64,000 nt of DNA from Blautia sp. MSJ-9 (GTDB lineage Bacteria; Bacillota; Clostridia; Lachnospirales; Lachnospiraceae). Positions 52,875 through 62,935 of the stretch are shown here, in pieces. Position numbers and translations under genes: made by a program. The notes under the pieces are model-generated. The model had not been told where the DNA came from. It ran no database searches and was given only the letters and a program-made list of their open reading frames with translations. The stretch is taken from the NCBI RefSeq assembly GCF_018919065.1, contig NZ_JAHLQG010000027.1, positions 1 through 64,000 of the forward strand, read 5' to 3'. Position 1 is the first letter of the stretch; every line of letters starts with the position of its first letter.

Positions 52875-53753
52875 TTATTTACATTTACGCAGGATTTCTT
52901 TCAGTTCTTCCACTGTAAATTCATAATTCTTATTACAGAAATGGCAGTTCATCTCGATGGACTTACCTTCCTGAATCATTTCATTGAGTTCTTTTCTTCC
53001 GATGCTGATCAGGGCTTTCTCCACTCTTTCTCTGCTGCAGTTACAGTAAAATTCCGTAGGAACTTTCTCATTGATCTCCATGTCAAAGCCCTCCAGGACT
53101 TTCTCAAGCAGACTCTCAGGAGTATGCCCCTCTTCCAGAAGATTTGTGACAGATGTGATTTTCTGCACATTTTCCTCAAGCTTCGCAATTGTGCTTTCTT
53201 CCGCAAACGGCATCAGCTGCACGATAAATCCGCCAGCCTGACGTACCGTATTGTCTTTATTCATAAGAACTCCAAGACCAACTGCTGACGGTACCTGTTC
53301 ACTTGTAGCAAAATAATAGGTAAGATCTTCTGCGATCTCGCTAGTCTGAAGCGCAACCTGTCCAACATAAGGCTCTTTCAGTCCCATATCCTTGATCACG
53401 TTCATAAATCCTACACCGACAGCACCTGCAACATCCAGTTTTCCCTTACTGTTTGCCGGGATACATACATCAGGATTTCCCACATATCCCTTTACACGAC
53501 CTTTGGAATCTGCTGTCACAGTAATTCCTTCCAGAGGACCTCCTGCCTTAATCTGAAGTGTGAGGATGTCCTTATCCCCCTTCATCATGGTACCCATCAT
53601 GGCACCTGCTGTAAGAAGACGTCCCAGTGCTGCTGTGGCTACCGGGCTTGTATTATGATCCTGTCTCGCTGTTTCTACTGTTTCTGTAGTAACTGCCGCA
53701 AATGCACGAATCTGATCATTCGCTGCAATTGCTCTAATAATATAATCGTTCAT
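52875..53753 (-). CDS. hslO: Redox-regulated chaperone Hsp33
   Basis: 292 residues. The N-terminal domain begins MNDYIIRAIAANDQIRAFA, typical of HslO. The C-terminal zinc/redox switch has its four cysteines in FYCNCSRERV and MNCHFCNKNY (CxC and CxxC). Under oxidative stress the disulfides form and activate holdase function. It is separated from the upstream methyltransferase gene by 117 bp that hold a palindromic repeat. Confidence 0.96.
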   Translation of the reverse strand: MNDYIIRAIAANDQIRAFAAVTTETVETARQDHNTSPVATAALGRLLTAGAMMGTMMKGDKDILTLQIKAGGPLEGITVTADSKGRVKGYVGNPDVCIPANSKGKLDVAGAVGVGFMNVIKDMGLKEPYVGQVALQTSEIAEDLTYYFATSEQVPSAVGLGVLMNKDNTVRQAGGFIVQLMPFAEESTIAKLEENVQKITSVTNLLEEGHTPESLLEKVLEGFDMEINEKVPTEFYCNCSRERVEKALISIGRKELNEMIQEGKSIEMNCHFCNKNYEFTVEELKEILRKCK

Positions 53754-53818
53754 TCGTTTATTACTCCTGTTATTTCTTTCATATTATTTCCATTTTGTCC
53801 ATGGCTTAACGTCAAATC

Positions 53819-53864
53819 AATAGCAATTCCCGTAAATAATGCATTAATTAAGAGGCCTGCTATA
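53819..53864. repeat. 46-bp palindrome family, diverged copy
   Basis: AATAGCAATTCCCGTAAATAATGCATTAATTA..GCTATA shares the arms and the AATAATGCATTA centre of the 50857 copy. It lies 6 bp after the methyltransferase stop. Confidence 0.75.
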
Positions 53865-53870
53865 ATCGCA

Positions 53871-54683
53871 TCAATCCGCGCGATGTGTCTCAGGTTTCTC
53901 CGGAATCCTTCCATGATATCCGTTCTGTGCACTTTTTCCATGCTCTCTTGCAACAAAAGTCAGACGTTCACAATTCTCATCACCCGGATTATGAGTATAT
54001 GCATCACAGACTGCCACCAGTTCCATTCCTGCTTTCACAATCATAGCCTTGATTGCTTCTATGGAATATGCTTTCTGTACATGTTCCTCCTCACACTTCT
54101 CATACAATCCGTCTTCTCTTGGAAGAAAAAGTGCCAGTTCATATACATTCAGGGCATTTTCCCTGTCATAACTGTTCTCCCAGATAAAGCTTCCGTCCTC
54201 TCTGTCCTCAGCAATAGTCGTATCGCCGATCACATCCCGGTATTTATGGACCGTATTCATATCAAAAATGAACAGTCCGCCCGGATCCAGATAATTATTT
54301 ACCAGCGCAAAAAGATACTCCAGATCTTCCTCGTCCGTCAGATAATTCATACTGTCACAGACACTGATCACAGCACGAACCGTACCATATAACTCAAAAT
54401 CCTGCATATCCTGCAAAAGATACAGAATATCATGACCGGATTCCGCCCGCTTCTCCATAGCCTCTGCAAGCATCTCCTCAGAATTATCGATACCGATCAT
54501 ATCGTATCCGGCATCTGCAAGCATCTCTGTCACAGTACCTGTTCCACATCCCAGCTCCAGAACCAGACCATCCCTGATCCCGTCCTGAGCCAGTGTTTCT
54601 ATAATATAGTCTGCCCATTCACGATAGTTTACATTATCCATGAAAACATCATAAACACCGGCAAATCTTCCATATGATTCCAT
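53871..54683 (-). CDS. Class I SAM-dependent methyltransferase
   Basis: 270 residues. Motif I is LVLELGCGTGTVTEMLA (residues about 39-55), followed by MIGIDNSEEMLAEA with the acidic ribose-binding residue and a conserved VISVCDSMNYLT segment. The N-terminus FAGVYDVFMDNVNYREWADY is characteristic of a small-molecule methyltransferase family common in clostridia. Substrate unknown. The C-terminal tail after FVAREH (about 25 residues) is poorly conserved in type and ends next to a repeat element. Confidence 0.88.
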   Translation of the reverse strand: MESYGRFAGVYDVFMDNVNYREWADYIIETLAQDGIRDGLVLELGCGTGTVTEMLADAGYDMIGIDNSEEMLAEAMEKRAESGHDILYLLQDMQDFELYGTVRAVISVCDSMNYLTDEEDLEYLFALVNNYLDPGGLFIFDMNTVHKYRDVIGDTTIAEDREDGSFIWENSYDRENALNVYELALFLPREDGLYEKCEEEHVQKAYSIEAIKAMIVKAGMELVAVCDAYTHNPGDENCERLTFVAREHGKSAQNGYHGRIPEKPETHRAD

Positions 54684-54796
54684 TCATCAGCCCTCATTAT
54701 CTACCTGTTTTACTGTTCACAGCAACACATATTTTCTCTGCTATTCTATCACAATATCCGTTCTTATGTAAATAACAGGTTGTTCTCTGTCAGCGC

Positions 54797-54835
54797 AAAA
54801 AAGGACGACTGTTTTTTTACAGCAGCCGTCCTTTT
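54797..54835 (-). terminator. Terminator after the lipoprotein gene
   Basis: AAAAGGACGGCTG pairs with CAGTCGTCCTTTT, followed on the minus strand by a T-run, 11 bp after the lipoprotein stop. Confidence 0.85.
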
Positions 54836-54846
54836 CAACTTTTCTG

Positions 54847-55995
54847 TTACTGATTCTTAGGCATATAGCGGACATATGCCGGCTCTCCATGATAGTAATA
54901 GTCAACGCCATTCTCATCATAAACGTCCTCACCATTAGCAAAATCATAGGTATTTCCGTCATCATCACACCATGTACCGTCACCGTTCGGATAAATTACA
55001 AGCGGATATCCGTCGGAGTTTCTGTAAATAGTTCTTGTCTGATCTGTATCATAGTCCGGATCATCTGTTCCTACAGGTGTTCCGTCTGCATAATATCCAT
55101 TGGAAGAACCATCGTCATAATCATAAGATCCGTCACTGCTGCCATCAGAAGTATAGTCTGAAGAACTGTAATCTGATGAACCGCCCGATGAAGTATCACT
55201 GTAAGAACCGTCTGTGCCTGCTGAAGAGCTTCCATCTGATGAACTGCCGGATGCTGTTCCGTCTGTACCTGCAGCCGCTGTTCCTGTAGTTCCTGAAGTG
55301 CCGTCCGCAGTTGTACCTGCTGTAGTTCCTGAAGTTTTTCCTGTTGCTGCTACTTTCAGTACAGAATCACCGGAAATAGTGAATGAATCAACAGAAGTCT
55401 TGATTCCTGCCAGTGCTTTCTCATCCTTTACAGAACCTGCAACACTGTAAAATTCTGTTGTATTATCTGTGAAATATTTATTTACAACATATTTATAGTC
55501 ACTCTTATCAGTGAGGTAATGAACTGTATAGCTGTAAACATTTACACCGCTGACTTCCTCTGATTTATAATCCTGGATCTCAAAATCTGTACCTTCTACA
55601 AGATTATCTGCCTTTACAAGTGCAGAGGCTGTATCCTGTGAGCTTGGAATGATCGCCACAGACATATCCTCATCACCGGAACCATGCAGGATCAGGAGTT
55701 TGCCCTGTTTCGGTGACTCGAAGCTTAACATATCGTCAGAATCTGATTTATTCGCCCATGTCGCATCCGGAAGTTTAATGGATACTGCTTTGTTCTTAGA
55801 TGTATAGGTAGTATTCTGGGCATTGGCCGATGCAGGGGTAGGAGTTGCTTTCGCTGCTTTGGTTGGCTCCGGTGTAGGAGTTACCTGTACCACACTTGAA
55901 TCCTCGTCACTGCCGCCTCCAAAGTTACATGCAGTCATGGAAACAGATAATACAGCTGTTAAGGCCAATAACATTAGTACTCTTTTATTTTTCAT
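54847..55995 (-). CDS. Lipoprotein with Ser/Tyr/Asp-rich linker
   Basis: 382 residues. Signal peptide with lipobox SMTAC (Cys23). A folded domain follows (about 60-215; TTYTSKNKAVSIKLP, VNVYSYTVHYLT, FYSVAGSVKDEKAL), reminiscent of PsbP/DUF1795-type stress lipoproteins. Next is a disordered Gly/Thr/Ser stretch that becomes DYSSSDYTSDGSSDGSYDYDD (about 225-310). The C-terminal aromatic repeats include GDGTWCDDDGNTYD and VDYYYHG. The C-terminal unit is shared with the lipoprotein at 31996-32760. Exact function unknown. A GGAGGATATT site precedes the ATG. Confidence 0.8.
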   Translation of the reverse strand: MKNKRVLMLLALTAVLSVSMTACNFGGGSDEDSSVVQVTPTPEPTKAAKATPTPASANAQNTTYTSKNKAVSIKLPDATWANKSDSDDMLSFESPKQGKLLILHGSGDEDMSVAIIPSSQDTASALVKADNLVEGTDFEIQDYKSEEVSGVNVYSYTVHYLTDKSDYKYVVNKYFTDNTTEFYSVAGSVKDEKALAGIKTSVDSFTISGDSVLKVAATGKTSGTTAGTTADGTSGTTGTAAAGTDGTASGSSSDGSSSAGTDGSYSDTSSGGSSDYSSSDYTSDGSSDGSYDYDDGSSNGYYADGTPVGTDDPDYDTDQTRTIYRNSDGYPLVIYPNGDGTWCDDDGNTYDFANGEDVYDENGVDYYYHGEPAYVRYMPKNQ

Positions 55996-56204
55996 AATAT
56001 CCTCCTTAGAATAGATATATAGTCTTCAGGTAATATTTGATATCAGGTCAGGAGAGGAAACCTCTCTCTGATATTATTATAACTGTTCCGTACTTTATAA
56101 AATATGGTGTCAGGGACAAAAGGTATTTTGCCACTGACATTATATATTTTACAGTTTCATTACATAGATGTCAATGTCGATTTCTCAGCCTTCTGCGTTT
56201 TACA

Positions 56205-56365
56205 TAGTCTATCGTTACTGTTCACTCCGTTCACAGTAACATAGCCAAAATTCATTCCAGATTGCCTGCGGCAATGGAATTTTGGCTTGTATGTCTCGGG
56301 ATTTTGGCATATTCATGCCAAAACACCTCGCGGGATAGTGGCGTGTGAACAGTAACAGTCTATCA
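56205..56365. repeat. Multi-hairpin mosaic element
   Basis: 12-bp terminal inverted repeats (GTTACTGTTCAC 56214-56225, GTGAACAGTAAC 56345-56356) enclose further hairpins: GTTACTGT/ACAGTAAC at 56214-56240, CCAAAATTC/GAATTTTGG at about 56244-56285, and TTTTGGCAT/ATGCCAAAA at about 56302-56323. Within the gene-free stretch 55996-56431 it is the main feature; a hairpin at 56111-56142 (TGTCAG..CTGACA) lies beside it. Confidence 0.75.
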
Positions 56366-56431
56366 TAACGCCATTTTTCTGCTTCATCATACCATTTATC
56401 TTTTTTTCTCTGTAACTGGAAGATTACTTTT

Positions 56432-58594
56432 TTATTTTTCCACTTCATACATATGCAGTTCATGAAGGGCTCTTGTTGCAGCGATATATCTCGCCTGACG
56501 CACAAGCGGTGTCTGGTCTTTCTGCGGAAATACTGCAAATACCTGATCAAATTCCAGACCTTTTGCCAGATAGAATGTCGTAACTGTAAGACCCTTCTTA
56601 AAGCTTGTGCTGTTTCTGTCCAGATAAGACAGGCGTTCTTTTACATCAAATCCTTTTTCTCCCAGAATTTCCTTCAGAAGAAGCCACATATGTTCTGCTT
56701 CTTTCTCTGTACGCAGGACAACCGCTGCTGTTTCATATTCTTCTTCGCCGAGTTTCAGAGTTTCTGCAATCTCTTCCGCAGCATGGCTCATATCTGCAAA
56801 TATTTTCTCCTCCACCGGAGCACCATGACGTTCAAAGAGTTCCATATCTTCAATACCCGCAAGCTGATTTGCATAAGACGCAATCTCTATGGTGTTACGG
56901 TAACTCTTATTCATAATGATCTTGTGGATATCTCTCCCGAAAATCTTCGGCAGAAATTTCAGCACATCCTGCTGTTTGTCATCCATAGTCTGTGCCCGGT
57001 CACCCAGGATCGTCATTTTGCAGGAGAAAATCCTCTGCAGGATTTCATACTGAAGCCTTGAGTAATCCTGCATCTCATCTACCACCAGATGCTTGATATT
57101 GCTTCTTCCCTGCTGGCTCTGCAAACGATATTTCAGATAAAGAACAGGATAAACATCCTCATATTTCAGCTTTCTTTTCTCATAAGAAACACGCGGAAGT
57201 CCTTTGTATCCGTTCTCTTTCAGGAACTGACTGTAGATCACATAAAGATCTCCGGTCACATACAGTTTCATGAATTTCTCACGGATCTGGTCTTTCTCAT
57301 CATCCGCCAGATCACGATCCCGCAGGGTTTCCACCTCGTCAATAAAATAATCTGCAACTGCATCCATTCTTGAAAGAAGCGGAAAATCCTGAAATTTGAA
57401 ATAAAACAATTCAATAATCTCTGATTCTGTCTTTACAAATCCCTTATATTCCACATCTTTAAAATTCATCAGCCGGTCTTCCAGTTCCACCAGATAGCGT
57501 TCCATAAGATTTATAAATTCCATGGACTGTTTCTCCTCTGCAAGAGAAGCTTTCTGCGGAAAACGGATTCTGCGTTCAATTTCATCATAGCGGTCTTCGC
57601 AGTCAGAAACTGTATCCCTAAGCTGCTTATAGGCAAAAAGATCAAAGCTCATTTCCTTAATATTCTCTTCTCCCAGTTCAGGAAGGATATGGGAGATATA
57701 ATCGGAAAACACTCCATTTGGCGACAGGATCAGAATATTGGAAGACTTCAGATTCTGTCTGTCATGATAGAGAAGATAGGCAATCCTGTGAAGTGCAACA
57801 GAAGTTTTCCCGCTTCCTGCCGCACCCTGGATTACCATGATCCTGTCTTTGGTATTTCGAATGATGGCATTCTGCTCTTTCTGAATGGTACGGATGATGT
57901 TCTTAAGCTGTACCTCACCGTTACTTCCCAGTTCTGCTTTCAGGATCTCATCATCAATTTTTACATCACTTTCAAATTCATAGATCATTTTTCCGTTGCG
58001 GATCTTGTACTGCCATTTGGAAGCAACCTCACCATGGATTTCACCCATGGGAGCCTCATAAGAAGCCGGTCCTTTGTCATAGTCATAAAACAGACCGCTT
58101 ACCGGAGCACGCCAGTCGTATACTAATGGAATATGCCCTGCTTTCTCTGCAAAATTTCCAATTCCAATATAAAAGATCTCCGGTTCGTCCTCTCCTTCGT
58201 AAATGAAATCCACTCTTCCGAAGAATGGAGAATCTGCCATTCTGCGAAATCTCTGTTTCAGAATCAGCTGCTCTTCATTTGCGGAAATCTGGCGGAACAA
58301 TGCCTGCTGATTATCATAATTCTCATAGCCATACTGGTCCATCTCTGTATAATTTTCCCAGTAATACTCATGCATTCCCTCAATCTCTTTCTGGCCTTCC
58401 ACCAGAGAGAGGCTGATCTCTGTGATACGTTCTTTTAATTTTTCCAGCACATAGCCCAGATATTCTCTGCCGTTTTTCTTATCTGTCATATTGTTAATAT
58501 CCTCTGATATTTGCAGCTGTTCAGTAACTTCACAGCTACAATACTCCTTATTATTGTTATCATTTTCTTCTGTTTCTATGATAAAATTTATCAT
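56432..58594 (-). CDS. helD: HelD-type UvrD-like helicase (RNA polymerase recycling)
   Basis: 720 residues. An N-terminal antiparallel coiled coil (about 45-115) is followed by the HelD-specific DWRAPVSGLFYDYD motif. Walker A reads GAAGSGKTSVALHRIAYLLY, motif II VVDEMQDYSRLQ, and motif IV-VI remnants KGLEFDQVF and RYIAATRALHEL. HelD binds RNA polymerase and frees it from stalled or terminated complexes, rather than unwinding DNA in repair. The annotated start may be too far upstream; a Met at residue 36 (MTDKKNGREYLG) is where homology begins. A TATAAT at 58615-58620 suits its own promoter. Confidence 0.9.
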   Translation of the reverse strand: MINFIIETEENDNNNKEYCSCEVTEQLQISEDINNMTDKKNGREYLGYVLEKLKERITEISLSLVEGQKEIEGMHEYYWENYTEMDQYGYENYDNQQALFRQISANEEQLILKQRFRRMADSPFFGRVDFIYEGEDEPEIFYIGIGNFAEKAGHIPLVYDWRAPVSGLFYDYDKGPASYEAPMGEIHGEVASKWQYKIRNGKMIYEFESDVKIDDEILKAELGSNGEVQLKNIIRTIQKEQNAIIRNTKDRIMVIQGAAGSGKTSVALHRIAYLLYHDRQNLKSSNILILSPNGVFSDYISHILPELGEENIKEMSFDLFAYKQLRDTVSDCEDRYDEIERRIRFPQKASLAEEKQSMEFINLMERYLVELEDRLMNFKDVEYKGFVKTESEIIELFYFKFQDFPLLSRMDAVADYFIDEVETLRDRDLADDEKDQIREKFMKLYVTGDLYVIYSQFLKENGYKGLPRVSYEKRKLKYEDVYPVLYLKYRLQSQQGRSNIKHLVVDEMQDYSRLQYEILQRIFSCKMTILGDRAQTMDDKQQDVLKFLPKIFGRDIHKIIMNKSYRNTIEIASYANQLAGIEDMELFERHGAPVEEKIFADMSHAAEEIAETLKLGEEEYETAAVVLRTEKEAEHMWLLLKEILGEKGFDVKERLSYLDRNSTSFKKGLTVTTFYLAKGLEFDQVFAVFPQKDQTPLVRQARYIAATRALHELHMYEVEK

Positions 58595-58683
58595 TTTTCG
58601 TAAGTTAGTTTTTAATTATAACATATTACCAGCTAACAGAAAAGGCAAAAATCCGGCAAATTTACAGGTGAATTTACAGACAA

Positions 58684-58792
58684 AAATCCCTCAGCCGGTA
58701 TCTGTGTGATCCTATATCTTTCTGGCAAAGGAAATATCTGCATTAACCTGGAGCCGAATATATTCTCTTTCACAAATACCCCTGAGGGATTT
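58684..58792 (-). other. 11-bp stem with long loop and T-run, after the ABC operon
   Basis: AAATCCCTCAG (58782-58792 read on minus) pairs with CTGAGGGATTT (58684-58694) across about 87 nt and is followed by a T-run. It acts as a terminator for the ABC exporter, with an unexplained insert in its loop. Confidence 0.5.
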
Positions 58793-58801
58793 ATAATAAC
58801 T

Positions 58802-60640
58802 TTATGCAGTTGCCTTATTCTCAAACTGGCTGTTATACAGGTCTGCATAGAAGCCTTTCTTAGCCAGAAGCTCTTCATGATTTCCCTGCTCGATAATGTC
58901 ACCGTCTTTCATAACCAGGATCAGATCTGCATCCTTGATGGTAGAAAGTCTGTGCGCGATCACAAAGCTGGTTCTGCCCTTCATCAGATTGTCCATGGCT
59001 TTCTGGATACGCACTTCGGTTCTGGTATCTACAGAAGAGGTTGCCTCATCCAGAATCAGAATCTTATTATTTGCAAGGATTGCCCTGGCAATAGTGAGAA
59101 GCTGTTTCTGTCCCTGGGAAATATTGCTGGTTTCTTCATCCAGAACCATATCATAGCCGCCCGGCTGCTGCATAATAAAGTTGTGCACATGGGCTACCTT
59201 TGCTGCTGCGATCACCTCTTCATCTGTAGCATCCAGACGTCCGTAACGGATATTTTCCATAATGGTTCCCGAGAACAGCCAGGTATCCTGAAGCACCATT
59301 CCAAACATCTCTCTCAGGCTGCTTCTGTTAAAGTCTTTGATGTCATAACCGTCTACCTTAATACTTCCGCCATTGAGATCATAGAATCTCATAAGCAATT
59401 TCACCATCGTTGTCTTTCCTGCACCTGTTGGACCTACAATGGCAATCTTCTGACCATCCTTCACATCTGCGGAGAAGTCATTGATAATGATCTTATCCGG
59501 ATTGTAACCGAATTTTACATGCTCAAACTGAACATCTCCTGTAAGTGTATCAATATCTACAGGGTTCTTCTCATTCTGGCTCTCTTCCGGCTCCTCCAGG
59601 AATTCAAATACACGCTCGGAAGCTGCAGCAGAGGACTGTAACAGGTTAGTGACCTGTGCGATCTGCTGGATTGGCTGTGTAAAGTTACGGATGTACTGGA
59701 AGAAGGACTGGATATCACCGACCTCAATACTTTTTTTGATTACAAACACACCGCCCAGAAGAGCTACCATTACGTATCCAAGGTTACCTACAAACTGCAT
59801 GATCGGCATCATCATTCCTGAGAAGAACTGAGATTTCCATGCAGATTCATAAAGCTTCTGATTGTCTTTTTCAAATTCCTCTACTACATCATTCTCTTTG
59901 TTGAAAACTCTGACCACATTATGACCACCGAAGTTTTCTTCGATCTGACCGTTTACTTTACCCAGATAGCTCTGCTGATCCTGGAAATATTTCTGGGAAT
60001 GCTTCATGACAGTCTGGATGATGAACATGGAAACCGGCAGGATCAGAAGTGCTGCCAGAGTCATCCACACATTAATGGAAAGCATCATAATAAATACACC
60101 GATCAGGGTTGTCACTGATGTGATCAGCTGTGTCAGACTCTGGTTCAGACTCATCTGCAAAGTGTCCACATCATTGGTGATACGGGAGAGGATCTCACCG
60201 TTTGTTCTGCTCTCATAATAATTCAGAGGCAGTCTATTGATTTTCTTTGAAATATCTTTTCTCAGATTATAGGTGACATCATTGGAGATTCCTGACATTA
60301 CAAATCCCTGTACAAAGGAAAAGCATGCACTTAACACATACAATCCAAGTGTCCATAACAGGATCATCCCGATCTTTCCAAAGTCGATTTCACCGGTTCC
60401 GTTTACCTTAGCAACCAGGCCGTTAAACAGCTCTGTTGTCGCCTTACCTAAAATCTTAGGCCCTACAATACTAAACACAGTTCCCGCTACTGCAAAGATA
60501 AACATCAGTATAAAGCGGAATTTATATCGTCCCATATAGCGGAAAAGCTTAGCCATGGAGCCTTTGAAGTCTTTCGCCTTTTCGCCGGACATCATACGTC
60601 CATGTCCTCCCATAGGACCTCTTCTTCTCTGTTCGCTCAT
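58802..60640 (-). CDS. ABC exporter half, catalytically competent NBD
   Basis: 612 residues: six membrane helices, then an ATPase domain. Walker A GPTGAGKTTMVKLL and Walker B ILILDEATSSVD with the catalytic Glu. The signature is ISQGQKQLLTIARA, degenerate (SQGQ instead of SGGQ). The partner encoded upstream has the opposite arrangement, so the two form a heterodimer with one working site, as in BmrCD/LmrCD-type multidrug exporters. The start overlaps the partner stop by 4 bp. Substrate unknown. Confidence 0.93.
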   Translation of the reverse strand: MSEQRRRGPMGGHGRMMSGEKAKDFKGSMAKLFRYMGRYKFRFILMFIFAVAGTVFSIVGPKILGKATTELFNGLVAKVNGTGEIDFGKIGMILLWTLGLYVLSACFSFVQGFVMSGISNDVTYNLRKDISKKINRLPLNYYESRTNGEILSRITNDVDTLQMSLNQSLTQLITSVTTLIGVFIMMLSINVWMTLAALLILPVSMFIIQTVMKHSQKYFQDQQSYLGKVNGQIEENFGGHNVVRVFNKENDVVEEFEKDNQKLYESAWKSQFFSGMMMPIMQFVGNLGYVMVALLGGVFVIKKSIEVGDIQSFFQYIRNFTQPIQQIAQVTNLLQSSAAASERVFEFLEEPEESQNEKNPVDIDTLTGDVQFEHVKFGYNPDKIIINDFSADVKDGQKIAIVGPTGAGKTTMVKLLMRFYDLNGGSIKVDGYDIKDFNRSSLREMFGMVLQDTWLFSGTIMENIRYGRLDATDEEVIAAAKVAHVHNFIMQQPGGYDMVLDEETSNISQGQKQLLTIARAILANNKILILDEATSSVDTRTEVRIQKAMDNLMKGRTSFVIAHRLSTIKDADLILVMKDGDIIEQGNHEELLAKKGFYADLYNSQFENKATA

Positions 60641-62799
60641 GCCAGTTCCTCCTCTGATAACTGAGATCTTGCAATCTGCTGATATACCTCACAATTTGCC
60701 ATCAGTTCCTTATGAGTTCCAATGCCTGCCATATGTCCGTCGTCCAGTACAATGATCTGGTCTGCACCAAGGATGGTACTGATTCTCTGGGCAACGATCA
60801 CAGTAGTTGCATCTTTGGTATATTCCTTCAATGCCTTTCTTAACTGACTGTCAGTCTTAAAGTCAAGGGCAGAGAAGCTGTCATCAAAGATAAAGATCTC
60901 CGGATCCTTTGCAATGGCTCTGGCAATGGACAGACGCTGTTTCTGTCCACCTGAAACATTGGTACCTCCCTGTGATACAGGGGATTTATATTTCTCCGGT
61001 TTGGTATCAATAAATTCTGTAGCCTGTGCAACCTCTGCTGCTTCTTTCACCTGTGCATCAGTGATCTCCGGCTTACCATAGCGGATATTGGAATCAATAG
61101 TACCTGAGAAAAGTACACCCTTCTGAGGCACATATCCCAGCTTATCACGAAGCTCTTTCTGAGTCATGTCGCGGACATCCACACCATCCACTTTAACAGA
61201 ACCCTTTGTCACATCATAGTATCTTGGGATCAGATTGATCAGGGTACTTTTACCACTTCCTGTACTTCCGATTACTGCGATCGTCTGACCTTTCTTTGCT
61301 TTAAAGGAAATGTCTGTCAGTACATTCTCACCTGCTTCCGGGTAAGCAAAGGATACATGGTCAAATTCGATCTCACCTTTCACACTTTCTGACGGATGTA
61401 CCGGAGTTTCCGGATCCTGAATGGAAACCTCTGTTTTCAGAACCTCATCAATACGAAGCGCTGCAACATTTGCTCTCGGGAGCATAATGGACATTGCAGT
61501 GATCATCAGGAAGGACATAATGATCTGCATTGCATACTGGATAAATGCCATAACATTACCAACCTGCATGGTTCCGTTGTCTACTGCATGGGCACCACTG
61601 TAAATAATAAGTACAGATACACCATTCATGATCAGCATCATAATAGGCATCATAAAAGTCATACATCTGTTGACAAACAGGTTTGTTTTTGTCAGATCCA
61701 GGTTTGCTTTCTCAAAACGCTCTTCCTCATGCTTTTCACGGCTGAATGCGCGGATAACCGGAATACCTGTCAGGATCTCACGTGATACCAGGTTCAGTCT
61801 GTCGATCAGAGTCTGTAAGATAGTGAATTTAGGCATTGCCACCTGGAACAGCACAAAGATCACAATCAGGATCAGGCCAACTGCCACACCAAGGATCCAT
61901 GTCATGGAAGAATCTGTGTTCAATACCTTAATCACACCACCAATACCAAGGATCGGCGCGTACAGAACAATACGGAACATCATTGCCATAACCTGTTGTA
62001 CCTGCTGCACATCATTGGTACTTCGTGTGATCAGGGATGCTGTGGAGAATTTGTGATATTCTCTGCTGGAGAAGCTCATAACCTTACGGTAAATGCTGTT
62101 TCTCAGGTCATGACCAAGTCTGCCTGCCACTCTGGCTGAAATAAATGTAACACTGATGGCTGCCAGCATGATTACCAATGCCATAGCAAGCATTCTGATA
62201 CCTGACATCAGGATGTAACGCATCTGGATGGCATCCACATCTGTTCCCAGTGCTTCATATTCTGAAGCAACAAAAGAAACACCAGCCTGTGTCACAATAG
62301 ACTCCGGCATATCTTTCAGCTTCTCATCCACCTGACTCATGATCTGCTGTACTGCTTCTTCCGGCATCTGCGCCAGTGCTGTCAGTGGATCTGTTCCCTC
62401 TGGAAGACCCATCTGTGCAACCATTGCCTGCCCCTGCTCACTGTCTTCGGAAAAGGCAGATACCATCATCATTGCCTTGGAGAAATCCTCATTTAAATTC
62501 TCTCTGGTTTCTTTGGAAATATCATCATTTAATACCCAGGTATCATCTTTCTGTGTATAATTCTGTGAAACTTCCTTTTTCTGATCCTCTTCCATAAAAA
62601 TCTGAAGATTCTGCAAGGTTAAATCCCGAAGCTTATCCGGCACACTGTCTTCAATACCTTTCTGCTGGATACCTACATTAATGATCTTGGAGGTATAATC
62701 CGGCAGGGAAAGATCACAGTACGCCTGCAGAAACAGAAGTGCTATGATCAGGACAATGTATCCCGCTGATTTCTTCAGATATTTCATCAGTTTAATCAT
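60637..62799 (-). CDS. ABC exporter half with degenerate ATP site and large extracellular insert
   Basis: 720 residues from ATG 62799; an in-frame upstream start adds 17. Between the first two membrane helices lies an extracellular insertion of about 145 residues rich in charged and Gln/Met residues (PDKLRDLTLQNLQIF ... EEAVQQIMSQVDEKL). The ATPase domain has Walker A GSTGSGKSTLINLI and a canonical VSGGQKQRLSIARA signature. Walker B reads IFIFDDSFSALD, with Asp in place of the catalytic Glu. Together with the next gene it makes an asymmetric type IV exporter. The MarR gene 137 bp upstream probably controls it. Confidence 0.93.
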   Translation of the reverse strand: MIKLMKYLKKSAGYIVLIIALLFLQAYCDLSLPDYTSKIINVGIQQKGIEDSVPDKLRDLTLQNLQIFMEEDQKKEVSQNYTQKDDTWVLNDDISKETRENLNEDFSKAMMMVSAFSEDSEQGQAMVAQMGLPEGTDPLTALAQMPEEAVQQIMSQVDEKLKDMPESIVTQAGVSFVASEYEALGTDVDAIQMRYILMSGIRMLAMALVIMLAAISVTFISARVAGRLGHDLRNSIYRKVMSFSSREYHKFSTASLITRSTNDVQQVQQVMAMMFRIVLYAPILGIGGVIKVLNTDSSMTWILGVAVGLILIVIFVLFQVAMPKFTILQTLIDRLNLVSREILTGIPVIRAFSREKHEEERFEKANLDLTKTNLFVNRCMTFMMPIMMLIMNGVSVLIIYSGAHAVDNGTMQVGNVMAFIQYAMQIIMSFLMITAMSIMLPRANVAALRIDEVLKTEVSIQDPETPVHPSESVKGEIEFDHVSFAYPEAGENVLTDISFKAKKGQTIAVIGSTGSGKSTLINLIPRYYDVTKGSVKVDGVDVRDMTQKELRDKLGYVPQKGVLFSGTIDSNIRYGKPEITDAQVKEAAEVAQATEFIDTKPEKYKSPVSQGGTNVSGGQKQRLSIARAIAKDPEIFIFDDSFSALDFKTDSQLRKALKEYTKDATTVIVAQRISTILGADQIIVLDDGHMAGIGTHKELMANCEVYQQIARSQLSEEELA

Positions 62800-62935
62800 T
62801 GCTTGATTCCCTCTTTTCCTATTTTTAATGTATGTCTGTGTCAAACTCATAGGTCAGTTCTTTCACAGACAATATTTTTATCTGAACATGCTGATACAGT
62901 TTTCTCAATCTGCTCCATCATGTATTTTTCAGTTT

